A model generated the notes under the pieces. The model worked only from the letters and a program-made list of their open reading frames with translations. It ran no database searches and was not told the origin of the DNA. From assembly GCA_020086605.1 (NCBI GenBank), contig JACBWW010000017.1, positions 22,375,256 through 22,439,255 of the forward strand: a DNA stretch of 64,000 nt, given 5' to 3'. Below are positions 37,685-51,772 of this stretch, piece after piece. This DNA is from Lanius collurio (taxonomy: Eukaryota > Chordata > Aves > Passeriformes > Laniidae). The position numbers were made by a program, and so were the translations under genes. Every line of letters begins with the position of its first letter. Position 1 is the first letter of the stretch.

Positions 37685-40600
37685 CTGGATCATAACCATA
37701 AAATAAATGTAAAGAAGAAAACAAATCAGAATAAGGGAAGCTAAAGTGTGTCATTTAAGACCAAACCTGATTCTAAAACCAACAGATATCAAGCAAGAAT
37801 GGTTTTGCACTATATCAAAATTATATCTGACTCAAACAAACAGAATTACAAGTGTTAAAAGATACTCATTCAAATTCAGTCTATGAACACACTTTATATA
37901 AAGACGGTAACACTTGAAAACTTCTATACTCACATTTTGTTTCTAATACTTCTAAATGAATATTTCTAAGTAAATATTCCAAATATTTCTAAGTAAATCT
38001 ATCCATACCATGTGCAAAGCAGGCAGAGGTGGCATGTTTCTTTGCTGTTTTGGGGGTCTGCTTATTTTTCTTCCTCCTTTTCCTTTTTTGTTTTAAGATG
38101 AGAAAAGAGAATTCCTTACATCTGTTTGTTCACCATATACTGCTTTTTTCCTTATTTATTCTCTTTTTCTCCCTCCACAACTATTCACACAAACTTGGCA
38201 ACTGCAGTGGTAGTGGGAAGATACTGCTTGTATCCTGAATATGAAAACAAGGCTTAAAATCTTGGTTGATAGTTTGACAAAGGCCAGGTGTGGTATTATG
38301 AAAACCTAATGTCCCTTTGCAATCTGAAAGGCTGTGCTACAAAACAACGTATAGTTTCATGGCCAGCATTTTTATAATCAAAAGTTGGAGATGTGAAAAA
38401 GCCAACAGAAGCATTATAGAATCAATATATCTTTGAAGTGATAAATACACTATCAGTTGTCATTGTTATGCATCAGTTCGGAATTCTGTCTGAAAAAGTA
38501 AATAAAGGAACACAGTAATTAAGTAATAGCAGATGTTAGCAATGTAAGTATTTCTATCTCTATCAAGTGGTTTTGCTGTGAAGGTGAAAAAAATTTCCTC
38601 TTTCTAAAGTCCAACTTGGTTTCTGAAAAATAAAACCACGTTACCTGAGAATAGTTTTGACTATTTGCAATTAAATTTATTAATGTTGCTCTGATAGTCA
38701 TAGCAGTGCATCTCACCCCAGCTTCTCTTCATGCTCCCCCAAAAAAGATAAGGGTAAAACAGAGAAGTCACCTTCTGCACAAACCCTAAAAACCACAAAA
38801 AGGTATCGGTTTTGCAACTGGAATTTGAACAAAACATTAATGTGTTTCATGAGAAAAATAAAACAAAAAACTACGACCTAATCGACTGAATAAAAGTTAG
38901 AGAGCCCAGCTCATCTGTCACAAGAAAAGCATTCCCAGACATGTTGCAGGTCTTGTTTGTACTGCCCTGTTAACCCAGACAGAGGAATCCCCAGAAAGAG
39001 CATTCCAGTTTCTGTTTGGTTCAGCACTTGTCTGTATGAGGAATCTACACTTCAGTATTTTAGAAACTAAACTTACAAATCTGTCATGTACTGCAATGTA
39101 CTGCAGTCGCTTTTTTTTCCCCTCTTGGTAAGTTAATTCTACCCAGAACTGCTGATTAATTTGTTATAAGCACCCTCAGCACTACAGACGTGGTCAAAAG
39201 ATGAAGGTCACAAAAGCAGCAATTAAAATAAAAGGCCTTAAAGAAATTAGCCTTATTCTGTGGTTGCCACTTTTTTTTTGACACTGCAACAGTGTCAGCC
39301 AGAACCCCATGTAAGTGTACTTCTTGGATGCTGAATAACGACACTAGCCAGCTCAGCTAGGTAACCTATGAATGAACATCACCCTTTACCTGCATTGGTA
39401 CTGGGTATTCATTAGACTGAACTTCTCATGCTATTAAAATTGATGGAAAGTATTTCATTGACTCTAAGAAGACCTGAACTACAGTTCAAGAACATACAAA
39501 TATCCACTAGCCTGAAAGTGCAGTGTAGAGAAAGAAAGCAGCTTTGCATTATGGGGACTGTGCTGCTTTGGGCACTTGAACCACCCTGGACACCTTCACA
39601 ACAGGACACACAGTCCACTGAATCAGGAGGTGACGGTGAAACAGTTTGTGGCGCTCTGCCTGCTACCAAGTATAGGACCTCAGAGCCTGCTCCAAAAGGG
39701 TTGTGAAGGTTTTGGACAAAAAACCAGAACTACTTTAACCACTGCCTCATTATACAAGTTAAAGAAAATTATTAGAAGTAAAGTCTTCTGCATATTCACC
39801 AAAAATATACAGGGAAATAAGCATCCTTCTTTAAGCACCTATATTTTATGAAGTTTCCTTCATCAGTGTTTCAGGAAATCCATATTTAAAGGACTGTGAT
39901 CAAACCACGGAAACAGCATATAGAAATGGAGTTCACAAGTACCTTGGGAAGGAAGCAGCATGATAATAATGGCAGTTACTATTTCCTGTATTAGAAAAAT
40001 AAACATAGGTCTGAAATACAGCTTCGGTGATTATGATAAAATTTGTTAAAAATAAGCAGCTGTATTCTGATGTAATAAATCCATGTAGCAATTTTATTCA
40101 GACAGTATTCCCTCAAAATCAGATAGCAAATAATGAAATTATTTTCCTCACCCCTACCTCCCTCTACTCCGCATCCTGAGGTGCACTACAAATCTTTTCA
40201 AAAAGATTTAAAAAAGCTAGAGAATGGGTATGAAATGAAATGGACTGTTAAAAAGTCAATGTCAACTGTTTTCTAAACATGAACCCACAGCAATGTGGTC
40301 ACTACTCTATATACAGGCATAGAAATGAAACCATGATGTTCTCTTAACTGTTTCAGGTTACATTAGGAAAAAAGGGAAGAAGTGCCACCATCTACAAAGT
40401 GTAGTGAATTAACAGAGTTACGACAACACAGGCTGAGTTCAGAGCAAAGCAAGCACATCTCAGCTGGATGCACCCCTGCCTTGGCTGTTCAGGGCACACA
40501 CGTGTGTGATTTCAGAGCACTCTTCTGGCTGCTCACAGGGACTGGCACAGATTTAGTTGTGAGCTACACCAGGTAGGAGGCTTAAAGTAGGATCCTTGCA

Positions 40601-43600
40601 TATTTAGAACCCTATCTTCCCAGCTTCTTTAATCTCTCTTTTACTACAAAAATCAGAGTAAGACCATACACACTACCAGAGCGAGTTCAGAGTCATTCAT
40701 TCTGCCTGATGTGTCCATCTCGAACACCGAAAGTCACCAGCAATATTTAACCTGCTCCCAGTACTCAGAGTAAATATCCAAGCCAAGGGATTCCTCCACT
40801 GTAGATTTAACTCTGGTTCCAGCTCAGACTCCATTTCTGACTGCTACTCACTCACTAAATTCCTGCACCTGCATCTGGGCTGCTTTCAAGTCAAGCCAAG
40901 ATCATCTGGACTGCACATAAAACCTGCCCTCCGCAGTTAAATCACCAGTGTTGACACTGCACTCAGCTCACCCCCAGCTCCTCCCAAGTGCCTTGGACAA
41001 CTAATGCACTTCTTGACTGAGAAAGAATCAAAGCAGCACAGCTAAGGGCAGTTTCAGGAGGTAGGCATACATCCCAAGATGTCACATTTATGACGAAGTG
41101 CAACATCACTGAGGAGACAAAAACTCAAATGTATTTCATTTGGGGGCAGAGCTGAAGAGGAAGAGGAAAAGCAGAGGAAAAGCAGGTTGTCTCAGAATTT
41201 CCTCCCAGACATTCATCAAGAAAAGAAATACCACACCTCCCCAAAACCTTTAGAGATACAAAATCATAGGCAATCTTGTCTATGAGTAAAGTCATGGTGT
41301 GACAAACAGAAACAAGAGAGGATAGCAGACTACAGCAGAGGTCAGCAGAAGGTAACAGTGTTGTAGTATCTGTTGGACAGAGTACTCCAAAGGAGTACTC
41401 CATGTAAGGAGCTCACACAGCAGTACTCCACTTTACACAACAAATTAAGAAAACAGTATTCCACTTTACAGAAATAAACACATGCATTGAGATTTGTGCC
41501 TTTTGACTCCCTTACCAAGGCTATTATTACTTCTAGGCTAATGTGAACTCCTCAGGAAGTTTGGTATTCTAGCATTTAAGTGTAAAAAATACAACTAATT
41601 ATTCTTTAAGTAACTAAGACAAATAAATGATAACAGAAATTAAAAAGAGGTATTATTAATGAAAAGTAGTCCCTGAAATAAATTTGAATTAATTTGATAT
41701 ATGTAAATTTCAAGACAATGAAACATTAAAGGCTTTACCAAAACAGCAGCCCATCATCTGTAATATTAAAGCGATGGATACAGTAACAGATACTTTTACA
41801 TCACTATACATAGAGTTGTTAGCACATTAATAATCATCTTTCATCAAGCAGAAAACTCAGAGTTAGGAAATACAGCTGCAATAGCACAATTATACTGCTC
41901 TCTGCATATACCCTGAAGCAAACAAAACAAATGGGCTGCTTTTCATTAGGGGAGTTTGGCAAACATCTCTAAAGACAGTGTTTTCTTTCCAGAAACAATC
42001 CCAAGAGGCATTTCAGAGTCTCTTTCCTGAGGTAAACCTGGTACACCAATATATATTTATACTACAAAATACAACAAGCAATTTTCTAGTACACAGCACC
42101 TCTTAATTTTTCAGTAAGAAAATCTACATCTAAGTCAAATATTAACCTGTATTAATTTTAAAGTAAAACAGTAACCCTACATTCATGTATGCTTAGTTTA
42201 ATTCAATTTAATTTGTATGAGCAGGATTTTGTCTTTTATGATTCCATAAAAGACAAAAATTATTTACAAGCATCAAATTCAAAATTTTCATTTAAGAAAG
42301 ACCCCTTTTATGGTATAAGGCAGGGAAAATAGTCTAAGAGAAGTAACTTCCAATTAAATGTAGAAGTGGGCACACTGAAATATTTTATGTGTATTTGAAG
42401 CCATTATATATTCTGATTGTATATTTTAATGCATAAAGTCAACAACAGACAAGGCATCTTTTCATACAGTTTTAAACCAAAAGTTTCTCCATCAGAAACT
42501 CCACTACCTTAGATCAGCTATAGCTGCTTACTATACTTCATTAAAAAATAATACCACATAATCTCAATGCAAAATTAAGTTTGCAGCTCATTTTTAATAC
42601 ATAGCTACTCTGGCAGGAATATATGATATGACTGGTAGGGATCAGTTCCCTAACCATAATCACCTATTGTTATTCCACACCCAGGTTTTGCAGAGGTGAG
42701 CTGGGACTCACCACACCCTTCAGAAGTGACAAGCAGAGCTCACTTAGCCTAGTAATGCATCTGAAGTAGCAGCAGACATCTATTCTCTTAGGCAACACAA
42801 TCTCACCTGATGCAATCACCAGATTTTGATTTAATCATCTTAGTAAACATTTAATGTAAACTAATTTAATGAAACTAATAGCTGGGGGACAAGAGATTGT
42901 GGAGAAAACTTTGGTATAAAAATAATTCTAGAGACTGAAAGAAAAAAATGTGATATTAAAAGCCAGTAACACAGTCTTACTACCAAGCAGTTGTTTTCTG
43001 AAAGCACAGAATTACATTAAATTCTATAGTTTTAAACTATCTCCTGATTGGCATAATTTATCTGTACACATATCAGTGCAAAACCAGGAAATCACATATT
43101 TTCAGTGAAGGAAGTGAGCAATATAATTGGTTAAGATTCTCATAACAATAACTGCATCCTAAACACACTAAAATATTCCTAACCATTTTTACAGTTACTT
43201 TTTGCTTCAAGGGAGTTACACATGTGGGTTCAATACAGATGGTGTTTCTTTATCATAAATTCCCAATCTAATTTCAAATTTAAATCATAATGAAATGTTT
43301 CACAGGAGGAAGTTCAAAAAGTACAAAGCATCCCCAAATATCTCTCATCCTTCATCACAAGGGTACACCAAAACAGGTGCATTTTCTCTCCACGTTTCTC
43401 TCTAAGGTGTCCTAATGTTACTATATGTTTTGAAATATCCTATGTGTTGTTCAAATTTTTAGATACAAAGGAGCATGAAGAGTAACTACCTAGCAACAAT
43501 ACCGGACACCTACACAAATTAGACTGAAATAGTTTTGGATCAAAGCAAAGATAAAAACATCCTCAGAAACCTTTTAACATCAGGAAGGTAAGCAAAGAGC

Positions 43601-45072
43601 CCACCAGCATGGTGCCCAGGCTCCTGAGCAGAACTCTGGGCAAGCTAAGCCCAGGGAGGGGGAAAGTAAAGGGGACTTTCTTCCCTGGTTTGGAGTTTAA
43701 CTGGGGAGTCTGAAGACAATTACTAGCAATGTCAAGATAGCTATGCCCAACTGTCTCCTGCTGAAATCTGACTGTAAACTCTGACTAAATCCCATCTTCT
43801 GTGATGTGGACTATGAAAGAAAGAGGCTTAAAGTTATGTAAACTTCATAGCAAATGAGGATTTCTCCTGCAAGACAGGATTCTTCAGAGGCTGGGTAATA
43901 TGAAACAGTTTATAAACCCCCTCAGTAAAGAAAAGACTGAGCCTGAAATTTATTTGTTTGGTCTGCTGTGATGTTTCAAGCTGCAGAAGTAACAGTCTCC
44001 ACAAGCTCTTTATGCACAGTTTAGAAACTGCTCTGTCCCATCCGGCATTCTAGAAAACATCTTTAAATACGGCAGAGTCATGTACAGACAAGTCTGGTAG
44101 TCTGGGGTGAATTACACCTTATAGCTTCAGGTGATTTTTTTTCCAGGAGCTCAGGGGTAGCCATAGGCTCTAAGGCACGATGCAGCCCAACTTCCACTTG
44201 ACATATCCACAAGGATTTAATGGACTGAGGCTGTGACTTGCAGTCATTTTCAAACTGGGTTGTCTCTCCAAGCAAAGAGCAGCTTTGGGCATGCTGTTCA
44301 TTCCTCACCATCCTACCCTTCTATCAGATCTCCATCACACATGTTATTTTTCTTCCATGCAAACAGTAGCCAATCAAGTAGTTGTTGCATTGTCCAAAAT
44401 AACTACAGGACAAAAACATCTATGAGGATAACTTAAGTTCATGAAGTTTTTCACTGTTCTCTGATTCCTCTACTGAGTCTCAAATTACAACACATAGAGC
44501 AGCTTCAAATGCAGGGAAAACACAACCAGGAAAATATACAATGCTTAGTGATCATTTTTAGATACTTGGCAAAACTCTGAACTCAGACTTCAGTCAGACA
44601 TTGCACATATACCATACTGAAAGTTTACAAAGAATCAGCAAATAGTCTACAAAACAGTAATTCACAGTAAAGGGTTAAAAAGGGAGTACAGATGGGGGAA
44701 CCCTGAGCATCCACTTACTCATATTCAGTCCAAAAAACATGATCTTAAAGAGTGTGAAAAACAGATGCAAAGGCAACATAGTTAGCATTAATTCACTCCT
44801 GAGATTTTGGAGAGCAACATAAATCCCTAATTCTACTAGATGAATAATCCAGCACAATCCCACAGCCTTTAATAAGGTCTTCCTTTGAAATATTCCTTAG
44901 TCACTGCACTATACATACAGTTTTTGATCCCACTAGTCAGAAGGACATTAAACAGAAAACCTTAAAGTGTTAGAAAATATATGGAAAAAATATCAACATG
45001 TGCTTTCTACATCCTTGTATGATCTCTTACTGGTTATCACTGGGCAAACATATACATCTATATATTCCTTAC
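37685..45072 (-). other. ICA1: ICA1 intron (7.4 kb)
   Basis: Donor gtaagg at 45072. AT-rich, with no repeat recognised with confidence and no supported exon. Short chance open frames occur on both strands. Confidence 0.7.
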
Positions 45073-45171
45073 CTTTAACATAGTGAATTCATATGGCTGA
45101 TAACCTTTGAAACTTTCATGGATGGCTGCCATCGTGTGTGAAGTTTTTTCCCAGAAATGAAGCAGTGTTGT
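45073..45171 (-). CDS. ICA1: ICA1 coding exon (99 nt), end of BAR domain
   Basis: Acceptor ccttacag|ACAACACTG, donor AAAG|gtaagg; exactly 33 codons, phase 0 on both sides. The peptide TTLLHFWEKTSHTMAAIHES, FKGYQPYEFTMLK is almost residue-for-residue the mammalian ICA1 sequence. It forms the last helix of the arfaptin-homology/BAR domain that dimerises with PICK1 and binds membranes. Confidence 0.97.
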
Positions 45172-45527
<356 letters not shown>

Positions 45528-48500
45528 TTAATGAAGAGTAATCTAATACAACATCTAGGAAAATAGGACAACTGAACAGACTCAATTGCAATTTATATTT
45601 TCATCAATCCCACTGAAATTAAGACAAAACAGGGTGATAAATGGTACTCTTCCTATTGTCTGTTATTGCTTTTTGTAATATATTCAGTGAAGATTTTTTG
45701 TTTTCTAACCCCTGTATGAGGGATATTAGTATAAAATACACACTGAAAACAGATGGAAAACATACCTAAATTGGTATCTCTTTCAAGAAAGACAAATTTA
45801 AAGGCCAACCAACAAATTTGTAGCTAAAAGTTTACTGCATAATATACAGGTGCACAGTCAGAGACATTTCCATGTACCTATAGTAAGAGACAAATCATGC
45901 TGATAAACTTTGAAGTCTATCTGCAATGATATAGCACTTCCAGATCTTGGATCTGCTACAAAAATTTCATTAATTAAAGTTTCTTTCTAAAATGGGAGCG
46001 CCTTTCCTGTTTATTGCTATCAGAAAAATATCAAGTCCCCTTTTCCAAGCAGTTAACAATTTCAGCTTCAAAAAGCTTTCGTTTTTCAAACTATTCTTCT
46101 ACCACTTGCTAAGTGCATAAAAATGTACCTTAAGTACATGTATATAACACCCTGTTCCACAGACTGCATATGCTTGACAACAACATTGGCATGATTTTGT
46201 ATCAGGGTAGAAGGCTGATGTGGGCATTTTGTACCCAGGAGTTACCATTTTTGTGACAGCTTTGCACACTACACAAATACTGTATTAATGAAAGAAATTT
46301 GTTTAAATTCTGTAACCAAGTTTTGTTATAATTTTCTTCCAATGAAATGGGAAACACTCAAACCACAAAACATCATGAATGTCCTATAGCTCTTTCACAG
46401 TTAAAATGTTTACCCAAAAAATGAAATGTTTCACAGTGAAAACAAACTACTGTAGTAAATTATAGATTTCTTTCCTTTTGTGCCCTAACTCCAAGAGTAA
46501 ACTCATTTTGTCCAGAATACACAAACTCAATCAGAGATTTGACAAACTGGTATGCTCCTGATCTTCAGGAGTGAATCTGGAACTTTGCAGCAAGTTCCTT
46601 GTGCAGTAAGAACAAATACATACATCTCATAATGCAATCTGAAACATTATGGTTACTGTATTTCTAATCTTATTTTTCCAAACCCAGAGTCTACAAGACC
46701 TCCAACGAGGCAGGAAAACAGCCAAAGGTCTGCATCACAAATTCACCAGATTACCTACTCATACAAATTGTGGGACTCTTGGATTGCTGGACCCATGGCA
46801 ATTTTATTTCACTGATCATATCAGCTCTGCATAAGCAATACTGAACATCAGCTCATAAGAAACTACCACAATTCAAAATCTCTCATAAATGCAGAATCTT
46901 ACATGTGAGATTTTAATCACAGAAAAGGATGATGCCTAAGAAAGAAACCCGAACACTTTTTCTTACTATAGTAAAGAGCAGAGCTACTCTACCTTTACAA
47001 AATAGCTTTGTGGTTATTGCATTCATCCAGAAGAGGAAGTCCTCCAAGACAACTCCACATATTACACCAAGCAATCAGTGAACAAATCTTGAGTTCTGGT
47101 AATAATAACTACAACTGAAACTTCTGAGTACCCCCAGTGCTCTAACTGCATGAGTAAAACATCTCACTGATGTTATCTTGCTCATTGTCTTTGCATGTTG
47201 AAGAGTTCAAAAACAGAGAGGTCTCCAGAAGATGGAAGACTTCTTAGGTAGTTAGGGGATGTTTCAGTGAGGTAGAGACAGATTTGAATTTCCTCAGGAA
47301 AGAGGAAATTGCCCCAATGGCTTCCACTTCTTAGGCAAGCATGACAAATGCTAAGCTATGACATAAAAAGCAAGGAATAGCTACTGCCAATATACCTACA
47401 ACAAGTTGAGTATTTTGTAAAAAGCCCTATCCAGTCGGAGCTACAATGGCAGGAGCTCAGGCTGCCTCTTAGTTTGAGATGCCCAAAGATTGCTACACTT
47501 CTTTTAGCTTATGCCTGATGGAAGCCCAGGCAAGGCACCATACTATCCCTGCCAGGAGAGCCATCCCAGGCACAGCAGCCTAGTCAAAACAGCACATGGG
47601 TAAAGAGCTTATGAACCTTCAAAATTGAGCAGCAATTTTGAGGAAGATAGGAGCAGTGGCAGGAGGAATGTAGAAGCTTTATCCAGTGCTGGATAAAGAC
47701 ATTTGTCCTGTGTTAGGTCCTCAAGTCCTTTGTTTGCTTCAGCTGTTAAGTGCCTGAGAGCACGGTTACAACTTCAGCGTGAAAAGGAGAGTTGTGAAGA
47801 AAATCATGGGCCTGTGCAAAAGGAACTTCCAACTGAAATCCAAATATGGGATTACGCACATCTTTTGCCATAAAGAATTGCCGCAATAGGTAGGGATTTA
47901 AGTAAGAGATATTGGAGGGCTTTGAAAAAACTACTCTCAGTTGCAGTAATGAAAATTCAGAGAAATTCAACTGATGTAAACAGACAAGTGTCACATATGT
48001 AACTATATTTTACAATGGTACAGCTGAGTTCAGAATCTCTTTCCTACTCATTATATCACATCACAGGTGAAAGCACAGTAAGAACAGCTGTGGCTTTGAG
48101 GACTAAAAGTCTAAGTAGGCAAAAAATGTTAGTTCTGAGGAATATAAATACTCTATCAGAGATGGTGAGACACAAAAGAAAAAACGTACTACTAAAGGTA
48201 ATTATGAATTCCTACTCCAACTCTTTAAGAATGGAGAAAAAAATCCATAAAACAAAAGCACTGTTAAAGTTTGAGTTGCAGTCTTCCTGCACACACTCTT
48301 CAGGGACATTCAGCAAAGAACAAGGTTGGCATTTGTCTTCACAGAACATGTAATCAGTGTCTCTTTTAAAAGCTAAAACATTCATGAAAAGAAAGAGGTG
48401 ATCCACAACACAATGTGGAACACAAACTCTTATGTTTATCATATTGCTTAACACTGCGTTACCAAATGCTACACATTTCTTTTGCCAATCGGGAAAGATG

Positions 48501-49465
48501 GGATACTACGGAAACTATTAAATTAAGGATGCTTTTAGGTTTTTTGATATATTGAAAGTTTATTGAGCAGAAGTATTCCCCTTTTTTCAGCAACAGTGCA
48601 GGATAACCAAGAAAGAACACCACACACTACATCAGTATGACCTTTCGCTTTTTATATGTGCCAATAAATGAATTTACAATTGAAATTACTATTACACATC
48701 TTTTAAGATTACTTGTTAGCTTCAGGAATTAGGTATAAAAGCTTAGTGCTTACAAAGTGCTTACATAATCTACTTAATACCACACAAGTTATCAGAATGA
48801 ACTTTTGGTTTTCTGCTCTAGGGAAAGCTGATATAATAAATACTAATCTTCTTCTCCTTTCTCTGCAGTTACTCTTTAAGACATGAGAAACAGGACCTCA
48901 TTGTGGCCTCAGTCCTGCAAATTTTTATTCACATATTTAAGTTTATTAAAGTTGAACAACAAAAGTTCTAGAAAATCCTGGTCTGAAAACTGTCGGGATT
49001 TTCCTGACCCTAGGAGAACTGCCCTGATCCAAACACAACTTGAATTACTTTATGACGAACAAGCTTCTAAGCATCTGAAACTGCAGGTGCTAGATGTGAG
49101 ATTTACACTATACAAGAAAAACTTACGGTACTCTTGTCACAAAAAAGATTATTACTCTTTGCCTTTTTCTAAGCAGCAGCCTGGAACAATAGGCTTTTAA
49201 TTTCCCAATGCAAACACCTAAGTAAAACATACACAGAGAGCACACAGGAAAACATAAATTTGGAAAGCAGTATCTTATTCAATCAACAGCTTGATAAACT
49301 ATAAGATGCCAAATAAACCTGAAATAATTTCAAAGGACTGAAATATGTAAGTAAATAAATAAATGCTACAATCCCAAATCCTGGGGGCTCAAAAGTCACA
49401 TTCTAGAATGCTTGACTATAACGGCAAATATTTGCTAACATGGTTTCTTAAACTATCACAAAATG

Positions 49466-50150
49466 CATCAGGTTGGTAGGGATCACAGCGGGTCCTTTGG
49501 TTTAACCTCTCTGCTCAAGCAGGGCCATCCCAGAGCACATGGTACAGGAGTGTGTCCAGAGGGTCCTGGAATATCTCCAGTGATGGAGACTCCACAGCCT
49601 CTCTGGACAACCTGTTCCATAGTGTGGTCACCTGCACAGTAAAGAAGTTCTTCCTCATGGTCAGGTGGAACTTCCTGTGCATCAGTTTCTGCCTGTTGCC
49701 TTTTGTCCTGTTGCTTGGCACCTCTGAGAAGAGCCTGGTCCATCCTTTTGGCACTCTCCCTTCAGATACTTAAGATATATTGTTAAGGTCCTTTCTCAAT
49801 TATCTCTTCTGGAATCTGAACAGGCCCAGATCCCTCAGCCTTTCACTGTCAGAGAGATGGCTCCAGTCCCTAAATCATCTTTGTCACCCTCCACTGGACC
49901 CAGTCCAGGAGCTCCTTGTCTCTTTTTCACCGAGGAGCCCAGAACTGGACACAGACTCCAGGTGTGGCCTCACCAGGGCTGAAGAGAGGAGCAGGATCAT
50001 TTCCCTTGACCTGCTGGTAATGCTCTTCCTAGTGAATGCCAGGATACCATTGGCCTTCTTGGCCACAAGGACACTGCTGGCTCATGGACAGCTTCTTGTC
50101 CACCAGTACCAGCAGGTCCTTCTCCACAGAGCTGCTTTCCAGCACGTACG
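49466..50150 (-). mobile_element. CR1 LINE 3' fragment (~0.7 kb, antisense)
   Basis: The plus strand reads as the complement of a CR1 3' region in full order: gggccatcccagagcacatg, gagactccacagcctctctg, gtaaagaagttcttcctcat, tcaggtggaacttcctgtgc, tctgcctgttgccttttgtc, cagaactggacacagactcc, aggtgtggcctcaccagggc, ataccattggccttcttggc. The minus-strand frames within it are remnants of the CR1 reverse-transcriptase end and UTR. It is the longest CR1 piece in the window. Confidence 0.95.
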
Positions 50151-51683
50151 CTGGAAATCTTTATTCAAATGGAAAAATTCTAATCTTCAAGCATGCAAAC
50201 ATTAAAAAAAAAAAAAATACTTCAGACCCAGTTAAAAAACTCTATTCGATATGTTCAGTTACTAAACTACAGATTTGTCATGTACTTTCAAGGAGTCTTT
50301 ATGTTGTCTACAGTATATCTATGTTACTACTTCCTTCTATAAAATGCAAACTTTATTTTCAGTAGTAGACTAATTTCAGGGACAATTCAGCTAGCGAAGC
50401 ATCATCTCCAAAATTATGTCGGATAAATGTACTAACTCACTTTACATACGGTGTATTTTTGTCTCAGCATTTCCAGCATAGAAGGAGAAACAGATGCTTT
50501 CAGTCTAATTTGTCACCCAACCTCTCACTTACTCGATCTGAAAAGCATGCACAGTGTGTGTACAGACTGGAAGGAGGGGGGTAAGTAAATCAAGAGGAAA
50601 AATGCCTGGAATATAGCAAACTTTCCTGTTCAGGGCTCTGGGTAAACTCCACCAGCAGATGGAATCAGCGCAAATCTTTGCATTAAGTAAGTATAGCACC
50701 TTCTGGCGTACCTGATCGTTGTAAAGACTACAAGAAAATAAAACTGTAGTTTGAGGACCAAGTATTTCCCAAAGAGCACAACTTAAAACATTTCTGCATA
50801 TGGCACAGAAAACATAAGGAACTAGATTCTCAGTTCCCACAAACTCTAGTAATTTCATAGCTTGAGTGGTGTTTTGATAAGGAGCAACCATTACACTTGC
50901 ACATGAGCATAACTAAGTACTTACCAGTTCATGTTTCCTTTTCTTTTTACTTCAAGATTGATAATGCGCAGTCAGAGAACAGAAAAGGTAATGTTTTATA
51001 CAATAATGTCTGTAACTAAACTTTTCCACGTGCAATGTAAGGAATTCCAATGCCTTATGCAGTATGAGACCTGATTTCCATGTGCTTTGATATATTCTAC
51101 ATTTAGCAGACTATACTTTGACTCAACTGTTCCCTTGGGTTGGAACAGCATTTACTGCATTCATTAATCTCTGCTCCATCATTTTTTAAGAATAACACAT
51201 AAAAACAATTGATAAAGAAGAGTGGACATACTTCTGTTTGTCTGCTTCAGCCCTGGTTATTAAAACCTTCATTTATGATCTGATGAGAAACACTGGCAGA
51301 AATTAATTTTAGGAGATGAAATTTTTTTTAAGTGAGCCATGTCTAGCTAAAAGGGAAAAACTATTTGGACAGTATATATAGATCCAAATTATATCTTCAA
51401 GTCTGAAGCTGAGCAGATGTACATCACATTTGTTCAAGAAATGAAACTATTCTTGAAATTTGAATTAAGACAATTTTAGAGCAGAACAAATTCCAGTAAT
51501 AAATTTCTTAAATTTGCCATTTTGGACTTAATGATAATTTTCTGTGCTTGTGCAAAAGCCCTACGCACCTCACTCTAACAAGCATGATTAAGCAAATTTG
51601 CAGTCATCTTGCAAATCATATAAAGGACTTAATTACCATTGCATGTCTACCAATCTCACTCTGGAAATAACCAAACACCTTCT

Positions 51684-51772
51684 ATGGTAGGTGTCCCTGC
51701 CCATGACAAAGGGGCTGGAACTAGATGATCTTTAAGGTCCCTTTCAACCCAAACCATTCCATGATTCTATGG
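51684..51772 (+). mobile_element. CR1 LINE 3'-end fragment
   Basis: tagatgatctttaaggtccc, then tttcaacccaaaccattcca and the end tgattctatgg: the standard CR1 3' terminus, sense on plus, about 90 bp. Confidence 0.9.

Noticed and set aside
39389..39415. 27-nt phase-0 microexon candidate in the 7.4-kb ICA1 intron (CAG|gtaaag donor)
   Set aside because: Frame-compatible, but the acceptor tract is weak and no ICA1 sequence corresponds to it.
49483..50205. Open frames of 79-141 codons on both strands
   Set aside because: They fall inside the CR1 fragment and are its remnants or shadows.
50529..50891. 120-codon minus-strand frame
   Set aside because: Cys-rich, mixed composition without domain, splice sites or ICA1 similarity; treated as chance.
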